Positions 8,046 through 16,168 of a stretch of DNA of 64,000 nucleotides are shown in pieces. Position 1 is the first letter of the stretch; each line of letters opens with the position of its first letter. This stretch comes from Mycobacterium lehmannii. Lineage in GTDB: Bacteria > Actinomycetota > Actinomycetes > Mycobacteriales > Mycobacteriaceae. The stretch spans positions 62,001 through 126,000 of the forward strand of contig NZ_NKCN01000011.1 in NCBI RefSeq assembly GCF_002245535.1, read 5' to 3'. The notes beneath the pieces are model-generated. The model ran no database searches. It was given only the letters and a program-made list of their open reading frames with translations, and had not been told where the DNA came from. A program made the translations under genes and the position numbers.

Positions 8046-8900
8046 GTGAGCATTGAACGAGTCGGTGTGGTCGGCGCCGGACAGATGGGCAGCGGGATTG
8101 CGGAGGTGGCCGCGAAAGCCGGCGCCAACGTCGTCGTCTACGAGCCGTCCGAGGAACTCGTCGAGGCGGGGCGCAAGCGGATCACCGGCTCGTTAGAGCG
8201 GGCCGCGAGCAAGGGCAAGCTCTCGGAGGCCGACCGCGATGCGACGTTGGCGCGGCTGTCGTACACCACCGATCTGTCCGACCTGGCCGACCGTCAACTC
8301 GTGATCGAGGCGATCATCGAGGACGAGGCGGTCAAGGCCAAGGTCTTCGCACAGCTCGACGCCGTCGTCACCGATCCCGATGCGGTCCTCGCGTCGAACA
8401 CCTCGAGCATCCCGATCATGAAAATCGCTGCGGCAACGAAGAATCCGAGCCGGGTACTGGGGCTGCACTTCTTCAACCCAGTACCGGTGCTGCCACTGGT
8501 GGAGCTCGTCAACACGCTGGTGACATCCGAGGAGGCGCTGCAGCGGACCGAGCAGTTCGCGAGCGAGGTGCTCGGTAAGCAGGTGGTGCGGTGCAGCGAC
8601 CGCTCCGGGTTCGTCGTCAATGCGCTGCTGGTGCCGTACCTGCTCTCGGCGATCCGGATGGTGGAGGCGGGCGTGGCCACGGTGGAGGACGTCGACAAGG
8701 CAATCGTGGCCGGACTCTCGCATCCGATGGGCCCCCTGCGGCTTTCGGACCTGATCGGTCTGGACACCATGAAGCTGATCGCGGACTCGATGTTCGACGA
8801 ACTCAAGGACCCGCACTATGCGCCGCCACCGCTGCTGCTGCGGATGGTGGAGGCGGGTCAGCTCGGCAAGAAGTCAGGCCTGGGCTTCTACAGCTACTAG
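8046..8900 (+). CDS. fadB2: 3-hydroxybutyryl-CoA dehydrogenase
   Basis: A 284-residue NAD(P)-dependent L-3-hydroxyacyl-CoA dehydrogenase acting in short-chain fatty acid or butyrate metabolism. Seen: Rossmann motif GVVGAGQMGSGIAE at residues 7-20; SNTSSIPI near residue 117; HFFNPVPVLPLVE with the catalytic His near residue 140; GKKSGLGFYSY C-terminus. Start GTG at 8046 is preferred because GGAGAGGA ends 5 bases before it. An in-frame ATG at 8031 would place that Shine-Dalgarno inside the gene. It sits next to icl, as in other mycobacteria. Confidence 0.95.
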   Translation: MSIERVGVVGAGQMGSGIAEVAAKAGANVVVYEPSEELVEAGRKRITGSLERAASKGKLSEADRDATLARLSYTTDLSDLADRQLVIEAIIEDEAVKAKVFAQLDAVVTDPDAVLASNTSSIPIMKIAAATKNPSRVLGLHFFNPVPVLPLVELVNTLVTSEEALQRTEQFASEVLGKQVVRCSDRSGFVVNALLVPYLLSAIRMVEAGVATVEDVDKAIVAGLSHPMGPLRLSDLIGLDTMKLIADSMFDELKDPHYAPPPLLLRMVEAGQLGKKSGLGFYSY

Positions 8901-8917
8901 TGCCGAGCGCACGCCCA

Positions 8918-9757
8918 TCAAACGGGGCAGCCGCGGCTTCTGAGCGCCTCGCGTACCCGGCGCACTATCTCGGCTCGTTGACACCGTAGATGACGCGCGC
9001 TGACCCGCACGATCAGCCAGCCTTGCGCGGCCAAGAACTCCAGCCGTTCGATGTCTCCGGCGTGAATGTCCGGACTGGTCCAATGCTGCACTCCGTCGTA
9101 CTCGACGCCCACTTTCCATTGGCACCAGCCCATATCGATTCGGCGATTGCCAACGCGAATCTGCGTGGCCGGGCGAGGCAACCCGTCACGGACGAGCAGC
9201 AGGCGAAGCTCGGTCTCTTTCGGCGATTCCGCGCCGCCATCGACGAGATCCATCGTCGCGCGCAGTTCACGGATGCCCCGTGCGCCGGGATAGCGGTTCG
9301 CGATGCCCTGCACTTCGGCGACGGTGCACCCGGTCGCGTTGAGCAGGGCGTCGATTCGCATGATCCCCAGATCCCCCGGCACGCGGCGGCCGATGTCGTA
9401 GGCCGTGCGGGCCGGCGTCGTGCAGTCGATGCTGCCGCGCAGGCAGATCTCGTCGTGGGCGAGGACGCCGCGATGGATGACGATGCCCGGTGGCGATGGC
9501 TGGTTGGGGTGAGCTAATTCAGCAGGCAGGTCGTCGGGTATCCATCGGGCGCCGTGCATCGCGGCAGCCGAGTGTCCAACGAGCACCGCCTTGCCGCGTG
9601 ACCACAACCATGCGGCCACTGCCTTGTCAGCGGCGTCGAGTTTTGCCCCCGCCCGTGCGTATACGTTGTGGTGGACCTTGATGTAGTCCTTGCGTAAGGC
9701 GTAACGCGTAACGACACCCTCAGCGAGCGCCTGACTGCCCAAAATGAAATGTTCCAC
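8918..9757 (-). CDS. AbiEi-like winged-helix plus DUF559 (Vsr-like nuclease fold) protein
   Basis: A 279-residue protein of a family that is frequent and often multicopy in mycobacteria. Residues about 1-60 resemble the AbiEi antitoxin winged helix (EGVVTRYALRKDYIKVHHNVYAR). The C-terminal 90 residues match the DUF559/very-short-patch-repair endonuclease fold, with VGVEYDGVQHW carrying the conserved acidic residue and ending RVSARHL. The family is uncharacterised; a nuclease or toxin-antitoxin role is inference only. GTG start at 9757. It replaces the cyclopropane-synthase genes found here in M. tuberculosis, and its upstream side is packed with palindromic repeats, which suggests an accessory locus. 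Confidence 0.75.
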   Translation of the reverse strand: MEHFILGSQALAEGVVTRYALRKDYIKVHHNVYARAGAKLDAADKAVAAWLWSRGKAVLVGHSAAAMHGARWIPDDLPAELAHPNQPSPPGIVIHRGVLAHDEICLRGSIDCTTPARTAYDIGRRVPGDLGIMRIDALLNATGCTVAEVQGIANRYPGARGIRELRATMDLVDGGAESPKETELRLLLVRDGLPRPATQIRVGNRRIDMGWCQWKVGVEYDGVQHWTSPDIHAGDIERLEFLAAQGWLIVRVSARHLRCQRAEIVRRVREALRSRGCPV

Positions 9758-9794
9758 AAGTGGTTAGGCGCGCCAGCGGCTCAGTCGGTTCCCC

Positions 9795-10050
9795 CAGCGT
9801 CGGAGTTCTGATGGGTTTCGGGCCGGATGGTTGCCGAGCGTCGGATTGTTGACGTGTTTCGGGCCGGATCGCACCATACTTCCGACGCTCGGGGCGCCTG
9901 CGCGCTCAGGAGGCGCCCGCGTGCATCGGGCCCGGCCGGCATGGTCTGCGGCGTTGGTGGGTCGGCCGGTTGCCGAGCGTCGGCCGGTTGCCGAGCGTCG
10001 GGGTTCTGACGCGATTTGGTCCGGATCGCGCCATATTGACGACGCTCGGC
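9795..10050. repeat. Cluster of ~60-bp palindrome-ended repeats
   Basis: The 319-base gap 9758-10076 has no credible gene. It holds a 5' half-copy (9795-9828), a full copy at 9833-9892 whose ends CCGAGCGTCGGA and TCCGACGCTCGG are perfect 12-bp inverted repeats, and a full copy at 9990-10050 with 11-bp ends. The copies share an interior like GTTCTGACGCGATTTGGTCC then GGATCGCGCCATA. Between them an 18-bp unit CGGCCGGTTGCCGAGCGT is tandemly duplicated (9963-9980, 9981-9998). This looks like a REP/BIME-type mobile palindrome cluster. Confidence 0.7.
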
Positions 10051-10076
10051 GCCGGGCGCCCCGCAGTCTCGACGCC

Positions 10077-10931
10077 TTACGACTCCAATAACCGCTTGCG
10101 TTCCGCGTCGACGTCGAAATCAGCAGGCGGGTAAGACAAGTCGAGGCCCTCGAGCGCTTCGATCAGCAGTTCGGTGACGGCGAGCCGGCTGTACCACCGG
10201 CGATCGCAGGGCACCACATGCCACGGCGCATAGTCGGTCGACGTGCGGTCCAGCACCGCCTGGTAGGCCTCCTGATACTGGGGCCATTTGAGGCGCTCGT
10301 CGATGTCACCAGGGTTGTACTTCCAGTATTTCGTCGGGTCGTCGAGCCGTTCGAGGAGCTGCTTCTTCTGCTCGTCCAACGAGATGAACATCGCCACCTT
10401 CACCAGAGTCATTCCACCGTCGACGAGTTCACGCTCGAACGCGTTGATCTCGTCGTAGCGCGCACCCCACACCTCCGGCGGCACCAGGTTGTGCACCCGA
10501 ACGATGAGTACGTCCTCGTAATGCGACCGGTCGAAGACGCCGATGTGTCCCGGCGGCGGCAACGCGCGTCGGATGCGCCACAGGAAGTCGTGCGCCAGCT
10601 CCTCCGGCGTCGGCTTGCCGAATGCGGTGTAGCGTACACCCATCGGGTTGACCGCTCCGACAACATGTTTGACGATCCCACCCTTGCCCGCGGCATCCAT
10701 GCCCTGCAGCACGAGTAAGACCGAGCGCGCGTCGTCACGGCCTTTCGAACTGGCGTAGAGCAGCTCCTGCAGCTCGGCGAGGCGATTGCTGCGGGCCGCT
10801 TGCACCGGCGCCGCATCGGCTTTGGCGCCGTCGAAACCCGGTGTCGCCGACGGGTTCAGATCGGCCACCTTGTCACCGGCCCGAAACCGCACCGCGTCGA
10901 CGATGGGCGAGGTGACCGGGTCCGAGCTCAC
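10077..10931 (-). CDS. ppk2: Polyphosphate kinase 2 family nucleotide phosphotransferase
   Basis: A 284-residue PPK2-type enzyme that uses polyphosphate to phosphorylate nucleoside mono- or diphosphates in the cytosol. Seen: Walker A-like LQGMDAAGKGG, lid region with RRALPPPGHIG, Walker B-like FDRSHYEDVL, and the C-terminal PWHVVPCDRRWYSRLAV. Start GTG at 10931 is fixed by a 4-base GTGA overlap with the stop of the upstream TetR gene. The sequence differs from the class typified by Rv3232c, so the nucleotide preference is open. Operon with the TetR regulator. Confidence 0.88.
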   Translation of the reverse strand: MSSDPVTSPIVDAVRFRAGDKVADLNPSATPGFDGAKADAAPVQAARSNRLAELQELLYASSKGRDDARSVLLVLQGMDAAGKGGIVKHVVGAVNPMGVRYTAFGKPTPEELAHDFLWRIRRALPPPGHIGVFDRSHYEDVLIVRVHNLVPPEVWGARYDEINAFERELVDGGMTLVKVAMFISLDEQKKQLLERLDDPTKYWKYNPGDIDERLKWPQYQEAYQAVLDRTSTDYAPWHVVPCDRRWYSRLAVTELLIEALEGLDLSYPPADFDVDAERKRLLES

Positions 10932-11638
10932 CGGTCGTCTTGCGTCGGGGGCGGAAGCACCGGCGACGGATGTGGTTGGCCGCGGAACGCCTCGAGTGAC
11001 CCGCCCACTTCGACGATGCCGCACAACGCATTCCACGACAGCATGGTCAGGTAGTCGATCAGCTCGTCGGAGCTCATGCGCCGGTTGGACATCCACGAGT
11101 GCGTGGCAAGCTGAACACCGCCGACCGTGTGGTACGCCCACGGCTCGACGCCGCCGGTGTCCATACCGGCCTCCTGCATCCGGCGCCGCAGCATGACCGC
11201 CAGCATGCGGGCGATGATCTGCTCGGACGTGGCGACCGCTCGGCTCTTGCTCGCCGAGTTGTTCGCCATCACGAACTGATAGGGCTCGGGTTCGGCGGCC
11301 ACCGTTTCGACGTAGACCCGGATCACCTCGCGAGTGAGTTCAAAACCGTCGAGGTTCGACGACAGCGCCGCGGCCATGTTCGGGATCAGCGTGGTCTGTG
11401 CGAACCGCATCATCACCGCGGTCGTGAGGTCGTTCTTGTCGACGAAGTAGCGGTACAGCACCGTCTTCGAGACGCCGATCTCGGCCGCGATCTCGTCCAT
11501 GCTGACACCGCTACCGAGCCGGCGGATCGCCTCCAGGGTGCCATCCACCAGCTCATTGCGGCGCTCTACCTTGTGCTTGTGCCAACGCCGCTTGCGGCCG
11601 TCTGTCTTGACCGCGATCGCTTCGGACTGTTGTGCCAC
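10928..11638 (-). CDS. TetR-family transcriptional regulator (Rv0472c-like)
   Basis: A 236-residue regulator. The N-terminal helix-turn-helix (about residues 30-75) reads GVSMDEIAAEIGVSKTVLYRYF, followed by a helical ligand domain. GTG start at 11638; longer in-frame extensions would run into the divergent DUF445 gene. It overlaps ppk2 by GTGA, so ppk2 is its likely operon partner and possibly its target. In M. tuberculosis the orthologous position sits next to pcaA, so the linked enzyme differs here. Confidence 0.9.
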   Translation of the reverse strand: MAQQSEAIAVKTDGRKRRWHKHKVERRNELVDGTLEAIRRLGSGVSMDEIAAEIGVSKTVLYRYFVDKNDLTTAVMMRFAQTTLIPNMAAALSSNLDGFELTREVIRVYVETVAAEPEPYQFVMANNSASKSRAVATSEQIIARMLAVMLRRRMQEAGMDTGGVEPWAYHTVGGVQLATHSWMSNRRMSSDELIDYLTMLSWNALCGIVEVGGSLEAFRGQPHPSPVLPPPTQDDR

Positions 11639-11741
11639 TATCCCCGTGATCCGTTCCGTAGTTCCCCTCGATAGTACGGCCGATCTTGACACCTCGTGTT
11701 GCCGGTCCGAGCTGCCGCGCGTCGTAGCGGATGATGGAGAA

Positions 11742-13082
11742 GTGGCACATAGACCGAGCGCCGGACGGCACGCCCCGGCGGCTCCGCCCGCCCCGCGGAG
11801 GAGCTTCGCCGAGTCCCTGGCCGGGGCCGACTCCGTAGCCGATGCCGAGCGCCGCCGTTCGCTGCGGCGCATGAAGGTCGTCGCGCTGAGCTTTCTCGTC
11901 GGCGCCTCGGTCATCTTCCTCATCTGTACCTGGGCCCAGTCCGCCGGTGCTGCCCCGGACTGGGTGGGCTATGTGCGCGCCGCCGCCGAGGCCGGCATGG
12001 TGGGCGCCCTGGCGGACTGGTTCGCGGTCACCGCCCTGTTCAAGCACCCGCTCGGCATCCCCATCCCGCACACCGCGATCATCAAGCGCAAGAAGGACCA
12101 GCTCGGCGAGGGTCTCGGCGCTTTCGTTCGCGAGAACTTCCTGTCTCCTGAAGTCGTGTCGGCCAAGTTGCGCAACGCCGAAGTGGCAGGTCGGCTCGGC
12201 AAGTGGCTCTCCGAACGCTCGCACGCCGAACGCGTTGCCGCCGAAACCGCCACCGTGCTGCGGGTTCTGGTGGAGATGCTGCGCGACGAGGACGTGCAGC
12301 AGGTGCTCGACCGGATGATCGTCAAACGCATCGCCGAACCGCAGTGGGGTCCGCCCATCGGTCGGGTGCTGGCCACGCTGCTGGCCGAACACCGGCAGGA
12401 GGCCCTGCTGCAACTGCTCGCCGACCGCGCCTTCCAGTGGTCGCTCAACGCCGGGCCCGTCATCGACCGGGTGATCGAACGCGATTCGCCCACCTGGTCC
12501 CCACGCTGGGTGGACCACCTCGTCGGCGACCGCATCCACCGCGAGTTGATGGACTTCACCGACAAGGTGCGCCGCAACCCGGACCACGAGCTGCGGCGGT
12601 CGGCGACCCGTTTCCTGTTCGAGTTCGCCGACGACCTCCAGCACGATCGGGCCACCATCGAGCGCGCCGAGAACGTCAAGGAACAGGTCATGGCCCGCGA
12701 CGAGGTCACGCGCGCGGCCGAGACGGCGTGGACGGCGGCCAAGCGCATCCTGTTCGAGTCGGTCGACGACCCCTCATCGACGCTGCGCACGCGGGTCGCG
12801 GACTCGGTGATGCTGATCGGGGAGTCGCTGCGCGACGACGCCGACCTGCGCGACAAGGTGGACAACTGGATCATCCGGGCGGCCCAGCACCTGGTCGCCC
12901 AGTACGGCGTGGAGATCACCGCGATCATCACCGAAACCATCGAGCGGTGGGACGCCGACGAGGCCAGTCGCCGTATCGAACTCCACGTCGGACGCGACCT
13001 GCAATTCATCCGGATCAACGGCACCGTGGTGGGCGCGCTGGCGGGCCTGGTGATCTATTCCGTAGCCCAACTTATATTCTGA
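11742..13082 (+). CDS. DUF445 membrane protein (Rv0473-like)
   Basis: A 446-residue protein of the YjiN/DUF445 family. One N-terminal hydrophobic segment (about residues 45-65, VVALSFLVGASVIFLICTW) is followed by AAEAGMVGALADWFAVTALF, the conserved signature. A long, charged helical body comes next, then a C-terminal hydrophobic anchor (GTVVGALAGLVIYSVAQLIF). Function is not established in the family. GTG 11742 is chosen by length similarity to the M. tuberculosis protein; its ribosome-binding site is poor (GGAG only 2 bases away). Divergent from the TetR gene. Confidence 0.85.
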   Translation: MAHRPSAGRHAPAAPPAPRRSFAESLAGADSVADAERRRSLRRMKVVALSFLVGASVIFLICTWAQSAGAAPDWVGYVRAAAEAGMVGALADWFAVTALFKHPLGIPIPHTAIIKRKKDQLGEGLGAFVRENFLSPEVVSAKLRNAEVAGRLGKWLSERSHAERVAAETATVLRVLVEMLRDEDVQQVLDRMIVKRIAEPQWGPPIGRVLATLLAEHRQEALLQLLADRAFQWSLNAGPVIDRVIERDSPTWSPRWVDHLVGDRIHRELMDFTDKVRRNPDHELRRSATRFLFEFADDLQHDRATIERAENVKEQVMARDEVTRAAETAWTAAKRILFESVDDPSSTLRTRVADSVMLIGESLRDDADLRDKVDNWIIRAAQHLVAQYGVEITAIITETIERWDADEASRRIELHVGRDLQFIRINGTVVGALAGLVIYSVAQLIF

Positions 13083-13094
13083 CCTGCGCTAACG

Positions 13095-13128
13095 AGTGCT
13101 TGCAAAAGTTAGCACTGCGCCGTACGGT
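13095..13128 (+). promoter_or_regulatory. Promoter and inverted-repeat operator of the XRE regulator gene
   Basis: TTGCAA (13100-13105) and TACGGT (13123-13128) are 17 bases apart, a good SigA-like spacing. The inverted repeat AGTGCT (13095-13100) / AGCACT (13111-13116) and a second nested pair GCTAAC (13088-13093) / GTTAGC (13108-13113) cover the -35. GCAAAAGTTAGCACT (13102-13116) matches 13 of 15 bases of the icl upstream site. Autoregulation by the XRE protein or control by RamB are both possible. Confidence 0.55.
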
Positions 13129-13171
13129 AGGGATGTCGCTTTTTGGATACCCGAGGCACGGAGGGCTTCGC

Positions 13172-13600
13172 ATGTCGCAGGATGACAATCTTGCCGTCGT
13201 CGTGTCCAACGCTGCGCAGACCGCCGCCCAGGACATCGGCACGTTCATCCGGACGCAACGCGAAGCCGCTCAGGTATCCGTACGACAGTTGGCCGAGAAG
13301 GCCGGCGTCAGCAATCCCTACCTCAGCCAGATCGAGCGGGGATTGCGCAAACCCTCTGCCGACGTGCTCAACCAGATCGCCAAGGCGCTGCGGTTGTCGG
13401 CTGAGGTGCTCTACGTGCGGGCCGGGATTCTCGAGCCCAGCGAGAAGAGCGAGGTGCGCGACGCCATCGTCAACGACACGGCGATCACCGAGCGGCAGAA
13501 GCATGTGCTGCTCGACATCTACACGTCGTTCTGTCAGCAGAACGAGGCCGAGGTTGACGAGGCAGGTAGCGACACAGAACAGGAGTCGTCGACTGAATAG
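13172..13600 (+). CDS. XRE-family regulator (Rv0474-like)
   Basis: A 142-residue DNA-binding protein. The XRE helix-turn-helix spans about residues 24-80 ([21 protein letters not shown]). It is followed by a short helical segment and an acidic tail ending EQESSTE. The M. tuberculosis homologue upstream of hbhA has been reported as a copper-responsive repressor; here only the fold is visible. Start ATG 13172 has GGAGGG 6 bases upstream. An in-frame ATG at 13133 lies at the predicted transcription start and is less likely. hbhA follows 56 bases downstream. Confidence 0.92.
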   Translation: MSQDDNLAVVVSNAAQTAAQDIGTFIRTQREAAQVSVRQLAEKAGVSNPYLSQIERGLRKPSADVLNQIAKALRLSAEVLYVRAGILEPSEKSEVRDAIVNDTAITERQKHVLLDIYTSFCQQNEAEVDEAGSDTEQESSTE

Positions 13601-13656
13601 AGACTCCAGCTTCTGAACACGAACGCAACCGAACGACATCCTCAGAAAGGAACACC

Positions 13657-14301
13657 ATGGCCAAGAACACTCCCGCCAAGAACCAGCCCACCCCCGACGA
13701 CCTCAAGGCGCCGTTGCTCGCCGCCGTCGGTGCCGCGGACCTCGCCCTCGAGCGGGTCAACGAGATCGTCGCCGCCCTTCGTGAGCGCGCCGACGACGCC
13801 CGCACCGACTCGCGTAGCCGCGTCGAGGAGACCCGTGCGCGGATCGACCGACTGCAGGACGACCTGCCGACGCAGTTCGGTGAGCTGCGCGACCGTCTGA
13901 GCTCCGATGAGCTGCGCAAGTTCGCCGAGACCTACGCCGAGGCCGCGCAGACCACCTACAACAAGCTCGTCGAGCGCGGTGAGGCCGCACTCGAGCGCCT
14001 GCGCAGCCAGCCCGGCTTCAGCGAGGCCGCCGGCCGGGTCGAGGGGTACACCGACCAGGCCGTCGAGCTGACCCAGGAGGCGCTGGGCAACGTGGCCGCG
14101 CAGACCCGCGCCGTCGGTGAGCGCGCCGCCAAGCTGGTCGGCGTCGAGCTGCCGAAGAAGGCCGACCAGGGTGCTGCGCCGGTGAAGAACACCGCCAAGA
14201 AGGCCCCGGCGAAGACTCCGGCCAAGACTCCGGCGAAGAAGACGCCGGCCAAGAAGGCCCCGGCCAAGAAGGCGACAGCCAAGAAGGTCACCCAGAAGTA
14301 A
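13657..14301 (+). CDS. hbhA: Heparin-binding haemagglutinin
   Basis: A 214-residue surface-associated adhesin that binds sulfated glycans and is also linked to intracellular lipid inclusions. Residues about 15-150 are a charged coiled-coil helix ([32 protein letters not shown]). Residues 158-214 are the Lys-Ala-Pro repeat tail ([20 protein letters not shown]), which in M. tuberculosis is methylated and binds heparin. No signal peptide is present, as is usual for the family. ATG with AGAAAGGA ribosome-binding site. The tail is encoded by short imprecise repeats and could vary in length between strains. Confidence 0.96.
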   Translation: MAKNTPAKNQPTPDDLKAPLLAAVGAADLALERVNEIVAALRERADDARTDSRSRVEETRARIDRLQDDLPTQFGELRDRLSSDELRKFAETYAEAAQTTYNKLVERGEAALERLRSQPGFSEAAGRVEGYTDQAVELTQEALGNVAAQTRAVGERAAKLVGVELPKKADQGAAPVKNTAKKAPAKTPAKTPAKKTPAKKAPAKKATAKKVTQK

Positions 14302-14367
14302 GGACTCGACAGCGGGTCGCAAGGCCCAAAGTCGACCGAGGGGACGTCACCCGCTTAGTCTTGAAGC

Positions 14368-14652
14368 GTGCAGCTCCAAGGCTTGGTGGGTTACGTCCTC
14401 TTCTTTTTGCAGATCGCCGTGCTGGTGACGACGGTGTATGCATTCGTCCATGCGGCGATGCAACGGCCGGACGCCTACCCGGCCGCCGACAAACTGACCA
14501 AGCCGGTGTGGTTGGTCATCCTCGGGGTCGCGGGGCTGCTCGCGCTGGTCCTGGGTTCCGTGCTGGGCCCCGCCATCGCAGCCGTCGCGGCCGGTGTCTA
14601 CCTGGTCGACGTGCGGCCCAAGCTGCTCGAGGTCCAGGGGAAGTCCCGGTAG
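14368..14652 (+). CDS. DUF2516 small membrane protein (Rv0476-like)
   Basis: A 94-residue protein with GTG start. Two membrane helices are visible (about residues 7-30 and 46-75), with the loop [17 protein letters not shown] between them, and a polar C-terminus. Same position and size as Rv0476, directly downstream of hbhA. Its stop overlaps the GTG of the next gene by one base (TAGTG). No function is known. Confidence 0.88.
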   Translation: MQLQGLVGYVLFFLQIAVLVTTVYAFVHAAMQRPDAYPAADKLTKPVWLVILGVAGLLALVLGSVLGPAIAAVAAGVYLVDVRPKLLEVQGKSR

Positions 14653-15080
14653 TGCGGCCAACCATCGCGGTCGTCGTCATGGCGGCCGGCCTCACCGTGC
14701 CTGCGCTGGCGGCCCCCGTGGCATCGGCGAATCCACCTGCCAAGCCGACGGCGCCTGCCCCGCCGTTCGTCGATCACGTCGAATGGGCCAAGTGGGGCGA
14801 TTTGTCGAGCCTGCGCGTGTACCCGACCGCGGCAGGCAGGCAGGCGTCCGGGCTGGCCACTCCGGCCCAGGGCGAGATGGCCTGGGCCGAGGTGCTGGCG
14901 CTCGCACCCGATGCGGACATCCCGGGCATGAGGCCCCAATTCGTCTGTCACTGGGAATTCGCCGAGTACTACCAACCCCGCAAGACCAGTTGGAATCTCG
15001 AGCCGTGGCGCCCCGAGGTCCCCTACGAGCAGATGGTGGAGACCGGCTGCAACCCCGGCGGTACCGAAGAGCCGTTCTGA
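14652..15080 (+). CDS. Secreted conserved protein, DUF2599-like (Rv0477-like)
   Basis: A 142-residue protein with an N-terminal signal peptide ([20 protein letters not shown], probable cleavage near ASA-N at about residue 27). The mature domain has two cysteines (FVCHWEF and ETGCNPGG) that may form a disulfide, plus many aromatic residues. GTG start overlaps the previous stop by one base, and its stop overlaps deoC by one base (TGATG), so all three are probably translated together. Function unknown. Confidence 0.87.
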   Translation: MRPTIAVVVMAAGLTVPALAAPVASANPPAKPTAPAPPFVDHVEWAKWGDLSSLRVYPTAAGRQASGLATPAQGEMAWAEVLALAPDADIPGMRPQFVCHWEFAEYYQPRKTSWNLEPWRPEVPYEQMVETGCNPGGTEEPF

Positions 15081-15772
15081 TGGCACGCACCTACCTGCGC
15101 GACGAGGTCGCCGGACTGGTCGATCACACACTGCTCAAACCCGAAGCCACCGAGGACGACGTCGCCGCGGCCGCTGAGGAGGCTGCGGCCCTCGGCGCTT
15201 ACGCCGTATGCGTGTCGCCGTCGATGGTTTCGGTCGCCAGACGGTCCGGTTCGCCGTCGCAGCTGGTGTGTGCGGTCGTCGGATTCCCTTCGGGCAAACA
15301 TCTTTCGGCGGTCAAAGCCAGTGAGGCACGGCTCGCGGTGGAAGACGGCGCCGGCGAGATCGACATGGTGATCGACGTGGGGGCCGCGCTGCACGGCGAC
15401 TTCGCGGCGGTGCGCGCCGACATCGAGGCCGTGCGTAGCGAGATCGGTGCGCGCGCGACGCTGAAAGTGATCGTCGAGTCCGCCGCGTTGCTCCTGCTCG
15501 CCGACGAGCAGACCCTGCTGTCCGCCTGCCGGGCCGCGGCGGACGCGGGGGCCGATTTCGTCAAGACCTCCACGGGATTTCATCCCGCAGGCGGGGCGTC
15601 GCTACGTGCCGTGGAGCTGATGGCGACGGTGGGTCCGCAGGTCAAAGCCAGTGGTGGTATCCGGACCGCCGATGACGCGATCGCGATGCTGAACGCAGGC
15701 GCCACCCGGTTGGGGCTGTCAGGGACCAGGGCGGTACTCGAGGGCTTTCCGAAACTTGACCGCCGCCAGTAA
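15080..15772 (+). CDS. deoC: Deoxyribose-phosphate aldolase
   Basis: A 230-residue class I aldolase that splits 2-deoxyribose 5-phosphate into glyceraldehyde 3-phosphate and acetaldehyde during deoxynucleoside breakdown. TIM barrel with the Schiff-base K162 in FVKTSTGF, the second active-site Lys in VKASGGIRT (about residue 191), and the acidic strand [10 protein letters not shown] (about 93-102). ATG start overlaps the stop of the preceding secreted-protein gene. Followed by a promoter for a separate operon. Confidence 0.96.
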   Translation: MARTYLRDEVAGLVDHTLLKPEATEDDVAAAAEEAAALGAYAVCVSPSMVSVARRSGSPSQLVCAVVGFPSGKHLSAVKASEARLAVEDGAGEIDMVIDVGAALHGDFAAVRADIEAVRSEIGARATLKVIVESAALLLLADEQTLLSACRAAADAGADFVKTSTGFHPAGGASLRAVELMATVGPQVKASGGIRTADDAIAMLNAGATRLGLSGTRAVLEGFPKLDRRQ

Positions 15773-15804
15773 TTTACATTGGTCACCAATATTTGCCGTA
15801 TAGT
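15773..15804 (+). promoter_or_regulatory. Promoter with ATTGGTCACCAAT palindrome before the sedolisin operon
   Basis: Directly after the deoC stop, TTTACA (15773-15778) and TATAGT (15799-15804) resemble -35 and -10 elements with a 20-base spacer, longer than usual. Between them lies the 13-base palindrome ATTGGTCACCAAT (15778-15790), a plausible repressor or activator site. Transcription would start near 15811, leaving a leader of about 60 bases before the lipoprotein gene. Confidence 0.45.
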
Positions 15805-15871
15805 GACGTCCGCCCCCGACGGCTGGAACCATCGCACTCTGCGCACGGGAAACCGTGGATAGGACCTGATC

Positions 15872-16168
15872 ATGATGACTCTAAGCGGTTTGCTTCGCCG
15901 AGCGCTGGCCGGAGCGGGGGTGACCGCGGTGCTGGCGACGGGCGCGTTCACTGCCGGCTGCGCCTCACAAGAGGAAGAGGCACCGGAGACGTCGACCACC
16001 ACGACGACGACCACAACCACCACTACGGTGCCGCCTCCGCCCGCCACGCCGACGGAGAAGGCGCCGCGCATCGATCCCAATCAGCCGAACCCGTTCTCGC
16101 CCACCGTTCATGCGCCATCGGCTCCCGGTCCGACGCCCGGTCGACACCGCGGTCCTCACGGCCAGTAG
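15872..16168 (+). CDS. Small Thr/Pro-rich lipoprotein
   Basis: A 98-residue protein with a twin-Arg-free signal peptide (LSGLLRRALAGAGVTAVLAT) and a lipobox ending AGC at about residues 28-30, so it is likely lipidated and exported. The mature part starts with acidic residues, then a run of 11-12 threonines and a PPPP stretch, and looks unstructured, like a tether. Its 3' end overlaps the ATG of the sedolisin gene by 59 bases in another frame. ATG at 15875 is an alternative start. Unknown function; a partner role for the protease is inference from the operon. Confidence 0.75.
   Translation: MMTLSGLLRRALAGAGVTAVLATGAFTAGCASQEEEAPETSTTTTTTTTTTTVPPPPATPTEKAPRIDPNQPNPFSPTVHAPSAPGPTPGRHRGPHGQ

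Noticed and set aside
13088..13116. CIRCE heat-shock element (HrcA site)
   Set aside because: The half-sites GAGTGCT and TTAGCACT occur in the reverse order from CIRCE (TTAGCACTC-N9-GAGTGCTAA) and there is no chaperone gene downstream.
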